Shown piece by piece: positions 51,284-60,336 of a stretch of DNA of 64,000 nucleotides. The notes beneath the pieces were generated by a model that worked only from the letters and a program-made list of their open reading frames with translations, did not search any database and had not been told where the DNA came from. A program made the translations under genes and the position numbers. The first letter of the stretch is position 1. The number at the start of each line of letters is the position of its first letter. Origin of the DNA: Lineus longissimus (Eukaryota; Nemertea; Pilidiophora; Heteronemertea; Lineidae); assembly GCF_910592395.1 (NCBI RefSeq), contig NC_088317.1:14634001-14698000 (forward strand), in the 5' to 3' direction.

Positions 51284-54181
51284 GTGTCAAATTACAACAA
51301 AACTGAATTTGACCACATGTTTAAAGATTTAGAATATCCAGTCAAAATCAAGGATATTGACAAATTTGAGAAGAATAATCCTGACTTAGCAGTCAATGTA
51401 TTTACATTTATTCCTACACAGAAAGTGTTCTTTGAAAATGAAACTACAGTTTACCCAATTTCCCCAGTTAGAATATCTGAGAGAATTCTAGCAGAAGACA
51501 AGTATATTAATCTTCTGCACTACAAAGATGAGAACGATTTTCAAGAAGGTGAAAAGGTTGAAAATGTCAAAGATAATGCAAATTATCACTATGCTTGGAT
51601 CAAGAACTTTTCTAGGCTGGTTTCTAAAGATCATTCTAAACATAAAGGAGCAGTAAAAGTATGCTTCAGATGTATGAAAATTACTTCAGCACCAACGAAA
51701 GAGGAATGTGAAAGAAGATACAATCAACATTTTGAGAACTGTAGGCAGTTTGAATGTGTCAGAGTTAGCATGCCTAAGGATCATGAAAAAATCCTGGAAT
51801 TTAAACATAAAAAATTGGAACAAAAACATCCTGTCTTTATCGTCGCTGACTTTGAATCATCTTTGAAGACTATCGACAAACAATTAGGTGAAAAAACTTT
51901 TCAAATTCAAGAGCATATTCCTAACTCATTCAGCTTCTATGTTTGTTTTGACAAGGATCAAATCAAGGCTGAAAATCTCTTAGTAGAATATAGTGTCAAC
52001 GATCCTAATGAAGATATAGGAGAAAGATTCTGTGAAGAGATTGAAAAAGCTGTCTATAACATTCATGACAATCATTTTAGTAAACCTAAAGCTATGTTAG
52101 CCTTAACACAAGTACAACAGGTTAAGCACAAGACAGCTGAAAAATGTTATGTCTGTGACAAGGAATTTACAGAAAAAAATTATAAAGTTCGTGATCACAA
52201 CCATTTTAATGGAAAATACAGAGGAGCAGCCTGTAATAATTGTAACCTTAAATTACAAGCACCTGATTTCATACCTGTGTATTTTCATAATCTTTCAGGC
52301 TATGATGCTCATCTGTTTGTGAAAAATCTGAAAGGTAGACTGAATGTCATCGCGAAAAATAGTGAAAACTATATTTCATTCAGCAAGCGGTTACAGGTTG
52401 ACGAGCATAAGACTATATCGATCAGATTTCTTGACTCATATAGACTCATGCAGTCATCTCTAGCAAATCTTGCAAATAATTTACCTAACACAGAGAAAAA
52501 GAATCTGTCAAACTTTTACAAAGGCGAACAATTTGATCTTCTAACTAGAAAAGGAATATATCCTTATGAATGGGTTGACTCACACGAAAAATTTGAAGAA
52601 AAAGAATTACCTCCCATTGAAACATTTGACTCAAAATTTAATGCTACAAAAATTTCACAAGAAGACTATTCCCATGCAAAGAATGTATGGGAAAAATTTG
52701 GATGCAAAACATTCAGAGATTACCATGAAATTTATTTGAGAACTGATGTTCTACTCTTAGCAGACATTTTAGAAAATTTCAGGAGCACATGCATGGAGAT
52801 TTATAATTTAGATCCAGTCTGGGCTTATTCGGCCTCAGGATTGTCTTGGCAAGCCATGTTGAAAAAGACTGACGTTAAAATTGAACTTTTAACAGATGTA
52901 GACCATTACAACATCTTTGAATGTGGCATTAGAGGAGGAATCTGTCAAGCAAGTCATAGATATGCAAAAGCAAATAATCCCTATTTGAAAGATCACGATC
53001 CTAATCAACCTACAAGTTATATCTCTTATCTCGATGCGAATAATTTGTATGGATTATCCATGAGTGAAAAATTACCTCATTCTAATTTTAAATGGATGAC
53101 TCAATCACAATTAAAAAATTGGCAAAGCATTCCATGCACACTTGAAGTTGACTTAGAATATCCTCAAGAATTACATGACCTACATAATGCCTATCCATTA
53201 GCACCTGAACATATGAATGGCAAGTTGATTCCTAATCTTTGGAATAAGGAAAAATATATTGTGCATCACAAGGCTTTGAAATTCTACTTGAGTCAAGGTT
53301 TAAAATTGACTAAGATTCATAGAGGAATTTCTTATACAGAATCATACTTTTTGAAAGAGTACATTGACTTAAACACAAGTCATCGTGCCAAAGCAAAAAA
53401 TGACTTCGAAAAGGATTTCTTCAAATTGATGAACAATTCATGCTTTGGAAAGACAATGGAATCAGTCAGAGATAGGAAAAATATAACATTGGCTACAAAT
53501 GTCAATCAGCTTCGAAAATTAGTCAATTCGAACAACTATAGAAGTCACAAAATTTTTGGCGAAGATCTAGTCATGGTAGAATCGAAAAAAGCAGAAGTTT
53601 GTCTGAATAAACCAATATTTATGGGTCAAGCGATTCTAGATCTGTCAAAAATACACATGTATGATTTCCATTATAATCATATGATGAAAAAGTATGGTGA
53701 CAAAGCACAACTGTTGTACACTGATACTGACTCATTAGTCTATCATATAGAAACACCTGATATTTATAAGGATATGAAACAAGATGCTGAATTATTTGAC
53801 TTTTCAAATTTTCCAAAAGACGCTCCATTGTTTGATGAAACGAACAAGAAAGTCATTGGAAAGTTTAAAGACGAAGAAGCTGGTCATGTCATCACTGAGT
53901 TCATCGCACTCAGATCAAAACTATACAGTTATACAACTGATAAAGATGAAGAGGTTAAGAAATGCAAAGGTGTCAAAAAACAAGTAGTCAAAAATGAAAT
54001 CACTTTTGAAGATTACAAGTCTGTGCTCTTGGAAAAAATTCCAATTGAAAAAAGGATGAATGTCTTTAGGTCAAGAAATCATCAAATTTACACTGAGCAA
54101 GTGTCCAAAGTAGCGTTGAATGCGAATGATGATAAACGTACAATATTGGAAGATGGAATCTCAACTAAAGCTCTTATTTAA
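51284..54181 (+). CDS. Protein-primed DNA polymerase B (catalytic part)
   Basis: 965 residues of open frame, continuous in phase with 50210-51265 across one TAA; the first codon here is GTG, not ATG. Motifs in order: Exo I VADFES (~residue 189), a Cys/His insert CYVCDKEF ... RDHNHFNGKYRGAACNNC, Exo II FHNLSGYDAHLF, Exo III YLRTDVLLLADIL, motif A SYLDANNLYGLSM (~582), motif B LMNNSCFGKTMES and motif C YTDTDSLVYH (~812). All catalytic aspartates are present. The Cys/His insert resembles the zinc/endonuclease-VII-like module seen in many Polinton-like polymerases. It replicates the element by protein priming. A perfect hairpin follows the stop (54193-54213). Confidence 0.88.
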   Translation: MSNYNKTEFDHMFKDLEYPVKIKDIDKFEKNNPDLAVNVFTFIPTQKVFFENETTVYPISPVRISERILAEDKYINLLHYKDENDFQEGEKVENVKDNANYHYAWIKNFSRLVSKDHSKHKGAVKVCFRCMKITSAPTKEECERRYNQHFENCRQFECVRVSMPKDHEKILEFKHKKLEQKHPVFIVADFESSLKTIDKQLGEKTFQIQEHIPNSFSFYVCFDKDQIKAENLLVEYSVNDPNEDIGERFCEEIEKAVYNIHDNHFSKPKAMLALTQVQQVKHKTAEKCYVCDKEFTEKNYKVRDHNHFNGKYRGAACNNCNLKLQAPDFIPVYFHNLSGYDAHLFVKNLKGRLNVIAKNSENYISFSKRLQVDEHKTISIRFLDSYRLMQSSLANLANNLPNTEKKNLSNFYKGEQFDLLTRKGIYPYEWVDSHEKFEEKELPPIETFDSKFNATKISQEDYSHAKNVWEKFGCKTFRDYHEIYLRTDVLLLADILENFRSTCMEIYNLDPVWAYSASGLSWQAMLKKTDVKIELLTDVDHYNIFECGIRGGICQASHRYAKANNPYLKDHDPNQPTSYISYLDANNLYGLSMSEKLPHSNFKWMTQSQLKNWQSIPCTLEVDLEYPQELHDLHNAYPLAPEHMNGKLIPNLWNKEKYIVHHKALKFYLSQGLKLTKIHRGISYTESYFLKEYIDLNTSHRAKAKNDFEKDFFKLMNNSCFGKTMESVRDRKNITLATNVNQLRKLVNSNNYRSHKIFGEDLVMVESKKAEVCLNKPIFMGQAILDLSKIHMYDFHYNHMMKKYGDKAQLLYTDTDSLVYHIETPDIYKDMKQDAELFDFSNFPKDAPLFDETNKKVIGKFKDEEAGHVITEFIALRSKLYSYTTDKDEEVKKCKGVKKQVVKNEITFEDYKSVLLEKIPIEKRMNVFRSRNHQIYTEQVSKVALNANDDKRTILEDGISTKALI

Positions 54182-54192
54182 AAAATAAAACA

Positions 54193-54213
54193 GGGCTACC
54201 AAATTGGTAGCCC
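54193..54213 (+). terminator. Perfect hairpin after the polymerase gene
   Basis: Ten-base arms GGGCTACCAA / TTGGTAGCCC around a single A, 12 bases after the polymerase stop. It is the only GC-rich block in an AT-rich gap. It resembles the hairpin 3'-end signals of Mimivirus-type giant viruses; the function is inferred. Confidence 0.6.
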
Positions 54214-54249
54214 ACTTTAAAAAATAAAATAAAAATAAAATAAAAATAA

Positions 54250-55500
54250 ATGGACTTTCCAAACTATTTAAAATATAATGCTAATGTAAACTATCCTGTC
54301 ACTTACAAGAATAACTCTTTGACCAAGGATCCTTTCATCCATCAAAAAATTCATGTAACACCAAATCAAAGTTTTTATTTCAATACAATTGATATTTTCC
54401 CTAATAAGGTGAATCCACGAAAATTTTCAACTTATTCTCAAGTACAAGATTATATTAAAAATGCAAGCATGGATAATTGGGAAAACCAATTTAAATTTGC
54501 ATTATTTTGCGCGACGTCTGGCTGTGGGGTATCATGGCACAATCATATTAACCATGCTGACCCTTTAGTACAAAGTATTTTTAGATTCCATGTGTACTTT
54601 ACCATCAGAAAGATATTACATCAGCTAAAAATTCCTTTACCAGGAAATCCTGACTTTGGTGCAGATTTAAATCCCTATATCACATCAGCCTATGAAAAAT
54701 TAAAGCTTGAATTTGGTTCTGTTGACTTCAACTATTTTCACAAAGGGAAAATACAAGCGCTAGACATCGTCATGGACAATGGTAACTATTATTTGAATGA
54801 TCCTAGTAAGTTTCCATTTAATGCAGATAAAAAAGGATATGTCTATGCAGACCATCATAGACTTTATATTGATAATTTATCGTTCATTTACTCAGACGAT
54901 TGGACAAATTTTATCACCTTAGACAGTCAAGGATTGACTAAAGCAGGCATGAGTAGAATCAATGAATCGATTCGAACTTATGTTTATTGTATTCTAGGTT
55001 CACAAACCATGATTCGACAGGATATTCTTGATTCATTGGACACGCAAAAGCAATTTGGAATTTTAGTGGAAGATGCTATTCAAGGTCAAACGTTAGTCGA
55101 TTCCATCAAAACATTTCAGTCAGCGAGTGTACTCATTCACTCAAAACAAGCGCTTGCATACGCTTTAGAAAAAGCAGGTTCACGATTAGATTTTGCCGTT
55201 GGATTAGGATTACAACTTGTTCCAAGTCATATGCGCTTGCATATTGGTACAATTGAAGGATATAATAACTCTCTGTTAACCGCTACAGAAAATACAACTT
55301 TTGGCATCAATTCACATATCAATGTCAGAAAAAGGCGACAAGTGACACGAGCAAAACAAACTAATTCATCAAATTTGATAAATGAACAAACTACTTCTAC
55401 GAGCGAAGCGAGTAATGAAACAAGCGTCAGCGAAGCGAGTCATCTACCTTTTACAATGGGATTAATTGTTGTTGGATTTTTAGTTCAAACTATTCTCTAA
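54250..55500 (+). CDS. Unknown large protein with C-terminal membrane anchor
   Basis: 416 codons after an AAATAAATGG start. A globular body includes FALFCATSGCGVSWHNHIN and SIFRFHVYFTIRKIL (about 75-120). A Ser/Thr-rich linker encoded by a short GAAGCGAGT-type repeat and a last hydrophobic segment (TMGLIVVGFLVQTIL) suggest tail anchoring. A helical stretch about 275-340 (LVDSIKTFQSAS, KQALAYALEKAGSRLD) is regular. I do not recognise the family. It could be a membrane-associated virion or terminal protein; position after the polymerase is the only hint. Confidence 0.55.
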   Translation: MDFPNYLKYNANVNYPVTYKNNSLTKDPFIHQKIHVTPNQSFYFNTIDIFPNKVNPRKFSTYSQVQDYIKNASMDNWENQFKFALFCATSGCGVSWHNHINHADPLVQSIFRFHVYFTIRKILHQLKIPLPGNPDFGADLNPYITSAYEKLKLEFGSVDFNYFHKGKIQALDIVMDNGNYYLNDPSKFPFNADKKGYVYADHHRLYIDNLSFIYSDDWTNFITLDSQGLTKAGMSRINESIRTYVYCILGSQTMIRQDILDSLDTQKQFGILVEDAIQGQTLVDSIKTFQSASVLIHSKQALAYALEKAGSRLDFAVGLGLQLVPSHMRLHIGTIEGYNNSLLTATENTTFGINSHINVRKRRQVTRAKQTNSSNLINEQTTSTSEASNETSVSEASHLPFTMGLIVVGFLVQTIL

Positions 55501-55502
55501 AT

Positions 55503-55545
55503 AAAAGAATTTAAGATGTCATCAAATTTGATGACAAAAATTCAT
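55503..55545 (+). repeat. 43-bp inverted repeat, left copy, with internal palindrome
   Basis: Exact reverse complement of 58214-58256 over 43 bases. Its centre, GTCATCAAATTTGATGAC, is itself a perfect 18-base palindrome. It lies just after the stop of the preceding gene and before the integrase. Confidence 0.9.
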
Positions 55546-55563
55546 AAATATTCTTTAAAATAA

Positions 55564-56571
55564 ATGCAAGAAGCATATGCAAGTTACAAATATCCTTCTG
55601 CTTTAAAATCTTATAAAATCATGAAAAAGAAGGATCCTAGTATAAAATTTGATGACATTGACCAATTTGTAAAATCTCAGAAAAGCTATCAGCTTCACAA
55701 AAAGCAGTCCAATAAAATCCAAGGTCACATTATAGCTTATCGTGAAAATGCTCTTTGGTTCATGGATTTGTTGGACATGAGTAATTACTCAAGGCAAAAT
55801 AAAGGGTATAAATGGATTTTACTTGCTATTGATACATTTACAAGAAAAGCTTATGCTGAAGCATTAAAAAATAAAACTAAGTTTGAAGTGAAAAATGGCT
55901 TTGAAAAAATTTATAATGATACTGGAAGTATTACACTTATTATTACAGATTCAGGCAATGAATTTTTAAACAAACCACTACAAGATTTATTCAAAGAATT
56001 AAACATTAGACATGGAACAGTGGATATTGGTGATCATCATGCATTAGGCTTAATTGATAGACTATCTAGAACTATTAAAGAAATGGTCTTCAAAGATTTC
56101 ACAGAGAAAAATACAGTCAAATGGGTTGATCATTTGCAAGATTACATTAGTGCATACAATGAAAGACCTCATTCTGGCATTTTAGACTATAGTCCAAATG
56201 AAGCTAACCTTCATGCTACTGAATTAGTTGAATTAAATGTAGAAAAATCTATGCCCGTTGTACACAAGTTTAACATTGGAGAATTAGTTAGAAAAAAATT
56301 GAAGAGACCTATATTTACAAAAGGTTACAAACAGATTTGGAGCAATAGAACTTACACTATCAAAAATATTGAAGGTGTTCATGCTATCTTAAATAATGAT
56401 GAAAGAGTTAGACTTGATGCTTTGCAGCAAGTGCTAGCTACAATTGATGAAGAAGCTGATTCTTCAGAGGTTGATCGCGTTGAAAAAGAAGCTAAAATTG
56501 AGTCAACAATTAAACACAAAGAAGGACTTGATAAAGAAAATATTATTGACTCACGGTTGAGAAAGAAGTAA
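55564..56571 (+). CDS. Retroviral-type integrase with Asp at the third catalytic position
   Basis: 335 codons. The RNase-H-fold core has Asp68 (WFMDLLDMS), Asp129 (ITDSGNEFL) and, 35 residues later, Asp165 in ALGLIDRLSRTIK, where the usual third residue is Glu. The spacing D-x35-D is exactly that of D,D-35-E enzymes. An SH3-like region follows (KFNIGELVRKKLKR, about 232-245), then a charged tail; there is no chromodomain and no HHCC finger, unlike the integrase at 8888. It probably integrates the element. The Asp may be normal for this branch of integrases. Confidence 0.85.
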   Translation: MQEAYASYKYPSALKSYKIMKKKDPSIKFDDIDQFVKSQKSYQLHKKQSNKIQGHIIAYRENALWFMDLLDMSNYSRQNKGYKWILLAIDTFTRKAYAEALKNKTKFEVKNGFEKIYNDTGSITLIITDSGNEFLNKPLQDLFKELNIRHGTVDIGDHHALGLIDRLSRTIKEMVFKDFTEKNTVKWVDHLQDYISAYNERPHSGILDYSPNEANLHATELVELNVEKSMPVVHKFNIGELVRKKLKRPIFTKGYKQIWSNRTYTIKNIEGVHAILNNDERVRLDALQQVLATIDEEADSSEVDRVEKEAKIESTIKHKEGLDKENIIDSRLRKK

Positions 56572-56605
56572 GATATTTATAATGTAAAATCATATTATAA
56601 ACATG

Positions 56606-56890
56606 TTACTCAATTTGCAACGAAGGAAGTTCTTTCATTTCTTTTGGCACATTTTTCCATCTTCTACGGGTCAACATATAGTCTAAATAAGTTCCAACGA
56701 TAGTCCACCATCTTTCTAATTTGGTGAAACTGTCATTCACTGATATCTCAAGTTGATCCACTTTAGTATTGACTTTAGTCGCTGTTATAACGTCAGGATT
56801 TAACTGACTGTTTTTTATTTTTCGAATTTCCTCTTTTAGTTCCTCAATAGCTGCTGGGTAAAAGTATTTAATCCCACACATGTTGACCAT
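56606..56890 (-). CDS. Small coiled-coil protein
   Basis: 94 codons on the minus strand, from an ATG behind TATAAAATAAA. Helical heptad pattern at about 14-65 (IEELKEEIRKIKNSQL; VDQLEISVNDSFTKLERWW), then a hydrophobic/aromatic patch (WTIVGTYLDYML) and a basic end. It lies within the segment flanked by the 43-bp inverted repeats, opposite in direction to its neighbours. Function unknown. Confidence 0.55.
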   Translation of the reverse strand: MVNMCGIKYFYPAAIEELKEEIRKIKNSQLNPDVITATKVNTKVDQLEISVNDSFTKLERWWTIVGTYLDYMLTRRRWKNVPKEMKELPSLQIE

Positions 56891-56966
56891 TTTATTTTAT
56901 AAAAATTTTCTTCTTGTTCAATATGACATTTTTGGCACATTGATTTTTTTTTAAAAAAAATTTTAC

Positions 56967-56978
56967 TATAAATAAATG
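56967..56978 (+). promoter_or_regulatory. Example of the TATAAATAAATG start-site motif (capsid gene)
   Basis: An A/T block (TTTTACTATAAATAA) ends at the capsid ATG. The same type of motif, with TAAATAAATG or AAAATAAATG at the start codon, precedes at least fourteen genes of this element on both strands. Further clear cases are at 49001, 49332, 58935, 60665, 61013 and 61414, and minus-strand at 60089. Confidence 0.75.
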
Positions 56979-58190
56979 GACACATCGTTTGGTAAATATC
57001 TTGATCCTTATAGATCAAACAAAATAGCCAAGGGGCTCAAAGCTAAAAGAAATTATGAAGTCATTACCCATAATCCTAATTCTGTGAATCCTGGAGAAAC
57101 ACTTTATGTGAAAATTCCTCAGCTTGAAAAAGGACAAGTGATTGTTCCTAAAAGTTTGAAACTTACATTTAAACTTTCTACCTCATCAAAAGCAAGTAAT
57201 GCAGCCAATGCTGCAGCAGCTGGATTTGTGGCTAATGTAGGTCGAAATATTGTTGAAAGAATTACTACTAAATTGGGTGGAAAAACAATGAGTGAAGTGG
57301 ACAAATCTTACATCTATAATACATTCAAGGACTTTTGGTTGACAGACAAGCAGAGGAAAAATCGTGTTCAGCAAGGTATTGACAAGGAGCAACGAAAAGA
57401 TGCTATTAAAACAGCATTTGGTGACAGATATTGTATTCCTATTGAGTCAGAAATATTTGATGATCATCTACCTTTTTACCCATCAGCTATTTTAGAATCC
57501 ATTGAATATAACATCAAATTCAATGATGCAAAATATGTTGTGACAGGAACTGCAACGTCAAAAACGTATGCTGTGAAAGATATTCAACTTGAGTATGAAA
57601 CAGTCTTTTCCACAGAACTTAGTGAGGAAATCGAAGCAATATATGCTGATACTAGATTTCGATATGAAGACGTGCATCTTTTGAGAACAGATTCAATTGG
57701 AAAGAATAAACGCATGAATATCAATGTAGATGTCAATCGTGCATCAACAAAGCGTATTCTGATATTTTTCCAGAAAAATTACGCTGAGTATGATGCCGAA
57801 AATACAAGTTTTCAAAATCCAGACATCACTAATGTGACCATTACTTCAGAAGGAATTTCTCACTGTATATTCAAGTCAGGAATGAAAGCCTATAATCAAT
57901 TTGATGAAGTCAAACGACTTTATATGTCAGAAGATCTTAAGCAAACTGAAGACTGCATGATGGATGTCGAAAAATTCTATGAAAATCATAAATATGCTCT
58001 GTGGATTGATCTGAGAAGTACAGAGGACAACTATTTACATGGATCTGGAACTGCCATGAGCAATATTAAACATGGTTTACAACTTGAACTTACCAGAAGT
58101 ACTGAAACAGAATATGACATGCTAGTCTATATTGTAGCTGATGGATTAGTAGGGCTTGAGAATAAAAAAGTAAAGGGTATTGTACACTAA
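56976..58190 (+). CDS. Major capsid protein, divergent double jelly-roll
   Basis: 404 codons. The N-terminus is basic, then VNPGETLYVKIPQLEKGQVIVPKSLKLTF; an Ala-rich loop and NVGRNIVERITTKLGGKTMSEV match the strand-helix-strand pattern that opens double-jelly-roll capsid proteins. A helical insertion (about 110-140) and a second barrel (MNINVDVNRASTKRILIFFQ ... LQLELTRSTETEYDMLVYI) follow. Length and position beside the packaging ATPase fit a capsid gene. It is only distantly like the capsid protein at 5964. I infer the family from pattern. Confidence 0.7.
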   Translation: MDTSFGKYLDPYRSNKIAKGLKAKRNYEVITHNPNSVNPGETLYVKIPQLEKGQVIVPKSLKLTFKLSTSSKASNAANAAAAGFVANVGRNIVERITTKLGGKTMSEVDKSYIYNTFKDFWLTDKQRKNRVQQGIDKEQRKDAIKTAFGDRYCIPIESEIFDDHLPFYPSAILESIEYNIKFNDAKYVVTGTATSKTYAVKDIQLEYETVFSTELSEEIEAIYADTRFRYEDVHLLRTDSIGKNKRMNINVDVNRASTKRILIFFQKNYAEYDAENTSFQNPDITNVTITSEGISHCIFKSGMKAYNQFDEVKRLYMSEDLKQTEDCMMDVEKFYENHKYALWIDLRSTEDNYLHGSGTAMSNIKHGLQLELTRSTETEYDMLVYIVADGLVGLENKKVKGIVH

Positions 58191-58213
58191 CCACAAAAAT
58201 ACTTTGCATTTGG

Positions 58214-58256
58214 ATGAATTTTTGTCATCAAATTTGATGACATCTTAAATTCTTTT
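58214..58256 (-). repeat. 43-bp inverted repeat, right copy
   Basis: Reverse complement of 55503-55545 without mismatch; lies between the capsid and ATPase genes. The pair encloses about 2.7 kb (integrase, small minus-strand gene, capsid). Confidence 0.9.
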
Positions 58257-58286
58257 GCTTCTTCAAAATGTTAAAAATAAACAGGT

Positions 58287-58904
58287 ATGACGAGTGAATT
58301 TTACTGTGATCCACCTTTCAATATGTTAATTGTCGGAATGACAGACTGTGGCAAGACCTACTTTATACTAGATTTACTTGAAAAAGAATTTCGTAACAAA
58401 TTTGATGACATTGTGATATTTTGTCCAACCATTGACATGAATAAAACTTACCAAGATAGAGCATGGATTACACAAGATAAAAATATACACATTTATCCTC
58501 CAAAATTAGTACTTACAGATTTAAATATATGCTTAGAAGATGCGATTGAAAATTTAAAAAGTCAAGATCATCAAACATTATTTATCATTGATGATTGTGC
58601 TAATTTGTGGGAATCAAAGAATAAGTGTACAAAATTGACTGAACTAGCTTTCTCAGGAAGACATTATGGAATTTCTGTTTGGCTTTTGACTCAAAAATAT
58701 AATGCAGTTGTAAAAGATTTTAGAGAAAATTGTAAACACATGGTGATTCATACAATGAATGATCAATTATCTATGGATCAAATTTTCAAAGAAAATCGCT
58801 GTATTCCACAAAGCGAAAAAGACACAGTTCTTGTGCAGATTGATGCAGGAAAGAAGCTTATACTGCGCAGAAAGATGCCTTTTGATTACTCACTTCGTTC
58901 GTAG
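58287..58904 (+). CDS. Genome-packaging ATPase (A32/FtsK-like)
   Basis: 205 codons. Walker A is GMTDCGKT at residues 17-24, Walker B is LFIIDD at 98-103, and a SGRHYGISVWLLTQKYNAV segment (about 127-145) is the sensor region typical of this family. Size as usual. It translocates DNA into the capsid. The leader is AAAAATAAACAGGTATG, slightly different from the TAAATAAATG motif but like that of the gene at 60337. Confidence 0.88.
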   Translation: MTSEFYCDPPFNMLIVGMTDCGKTYFILDLLEKEFRNKFDDIVIFCPTIDMNKTYQDRAWITQDKNIHIYPPKLVLTDLNICLEDAIENLKSQDHQTLFIIDDCANLWESKNKCTKLTELAFSGRHYGISVWLLTQKYNAVVKDFRENCKHMVIHTMNDQLSMDQIFKENRCIPQSEKDTVLVQIDAGKKLILRRKMPFDYSLRS

Positions 58905-58910
58905 AAGTAC

Positions 58911-58928
58911 TTTTTACGAGCGTAAAAA
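58911..58928 (+). terminator. Perfect hairpin after the ATPase gene
   Basis: TTTTTACG / CGTAAAAA with a two-base loop, a few bases past the ATPase stop and right before the next start-site motif. Confidence 0.45.
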
Positions 58929-58943
58929 TTTTATCATAAATAA

Positions 58944-59370
58944 ATGGAAACTACTGTTGAAGAAGAGCAAAACGAGTGTGACATGCGAAGTGAATTACTT
59001 TCACACTATCAATCAGGATTACTAAATAAACTAGGAATAAAATCATCTGAGGCTACAATTAAAAAAGCTTCACAAAAAAATATTGAAAAATTACATAATG
59101 AATATAACATCAAATATAATACTCAGATTGCTGATGATTTAGTATCTAATTTATTATTTGGATATACTCAAGCAGTAAAAATTGTATTCCAAATTTAGAC
59201 CAAAAAAATTACATGCAAAATTAAATGACAATATCATAGTAAACCATGAAATTAAAAAACAACTGGGTCAATATATGAACCCAACACTTTTAGCTGCAGG
59301 TACAATTGTAGTCAATACGGCTGAAACTGCAATGACGCATGAAGCAGAGGACACATGCGAGGATTCCTAA
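58944..59370 (+). pseudogene. Small unknown gene, probably frameshifted
   Basis: 58944-59198 (84 codons) starts at an ATG behind CATAAATAA and is acidic, then helical (SELLSHYQSGLLNKLGI; LVSNLLFGYTQAVKIVF). A second open frame, 59182-59370, overlaps it in another phase and continues with a similar helical composition (LHAKLNDNIIVNHEIKKQL). The junction lies at an A/T-rich run near 59180-59210. I infer one gene with a one-base shift, but two small genes cannot be excluded. No family recognised. Confidence 0.45.
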
Positions 59371-59408
59371 ATTTTATAGAGTCCTCACTGACTTTATAAA
59401 ATCTAAGA

Positions 59409-60089
59409 TTATGGCCAATTTAATTTTTTTAAATCTTCATACACCTTTTCTAAAGAAGATGTTAATACACTCGCTGATGCAGCCGCTTTTGCGTCCAATT
59501 TTTTTAATTTTTTTCTCATCGCTGTGCTTATACTTGCTGGTGCTAAAAGATAGTGTTCATTTAATTTTTGAAATATATGTTTATTAAAAAAGAAGGACTT
59601 TCTGTTTAGTTTATCCTTATTCTTTTCAAACAGGTCTTCTAACCTTTTCACATCCTTGGCAATTGAATTATAGTCCACTCTCTTGAACAATAGTTCGTCT
59701 TTATATTGTTCTTTAAATTTTGAAAATTTAGACATAACATACTTATGAGTTTTTTCCATGCCATAGTGTGAACCACAAATATACGTTTTTTGAATAGAAT
59801 TTGTCCACAAATCTGGTGTATGAGAGTATGGATCAAAAGCATTGTCTATAGTTCCACAATTATTACAAACGACTTCATTCTCTAGTATAGTACAATCTGT
59901 TGAATAACAATCTTGACAAATCCAATGATTACAATATAAATTTACATATTTTCCAGCTATTTTAAGCTGCTCTCGCATGTCTAAAACAAGTGACATTTCA
60001 TATTGATATTGTCTTGCGTCATTTTCTAATGCTTCAACAACTTTTTCATATATTTCTTCAAAGTTGTTAAATCTAACATCTGTCTTCAT
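59409..60089 (-). CDS. Zinc-ribbon protein, possible TFIIB/late-transcription-factor type
   Basis: 226 codons on the minus strand from an ATG behind CATAAATAAA. A helical N-domain (about 1-48) is followed by a cysteine cluster: Cys53, 58, 61, 66, 75 and 78 (CNHWICQDCYSTDC, VVCNNCGT), then an aromatic stretch and helical C-domain. The CxxC...CNNCG pair resembles the zinc ribbon of TFIIB-like and poxvirus late transcription factors. An element-encoded factor recognising the shared TAAATAAATG motif would make sense, but that link is inference. It diverges from the gene at 60337 across a repeat array. Confidence 0.55.
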   Translation of the reverse strand: MKTDVRFNNFEEIYEKVVEALENDARQYQYEMSLVLDMREQLKIAGKYVNLYCNHWICQDCYSTDCTILENEVVCNNCGTIDNAFDPYSHTPDLWTNSIQKTYICGSHYGMEKTHKYVMSKFSKFKEQYKDELLFKRVDYNSIAKDVKRLEDLFEKNKDKLNRKSFFFNKHIFQKLNEHYLLAPASISTAMRKKLKKLDAKAAASASVLTSSLEKVYEDLKKLNWP

Positions 60090-60138
60090 TTTATTTATGA
60101 AGGCATAATTTTTATTAAAACCTAGTCATAAATCATCA

Positions 60139-60311
60139 GACTTTAATAGTCGCTAATAATGACTTTAATAGTCGCTAATAATGACTTTAATAATGACTTT
60201 AATAGTCGCTAATAATGACTTTAATAGTCGCTAATAATGACTTTAATAATGACTTTAATAGTCGCTAATAATGACTTTAATAGTCGCTAATAATGACTTT
60301 AATAGTCGCTA
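60139..60311 (+). repeat. 22-bp tandem repeat array in a divergent intergenic region
   Basis: Units GACTTTAATAGTCGCTAATAAT and a shorter variant GACTTTAATAAT alternate about ten times. Each long unit can pair AGTC with GACT of the next. The array lies between divergent genes at 60089 (minus) and 60337 (plus). It could be a bidirectional regulatory region or replication-related site. Confidence 0.85.
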
Positions 60312-60336
60312 ATATTTTTTCATAAAATAAACAGAT

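Noticed and set aside
49341-54181. Alternative genetic code (TAA/TAG as sense) to explain in-frame stops
   Set aside because: Other genes of the element end properly at TAA/TAG and hold no internal ones; only two isolated stops are seen alongside frameshifts, so decay is simpler.
60139-60311. 22-bp repeats as a possible CRISPR
   Set aside because: No spacers; simple tandem units with a shortened variant.
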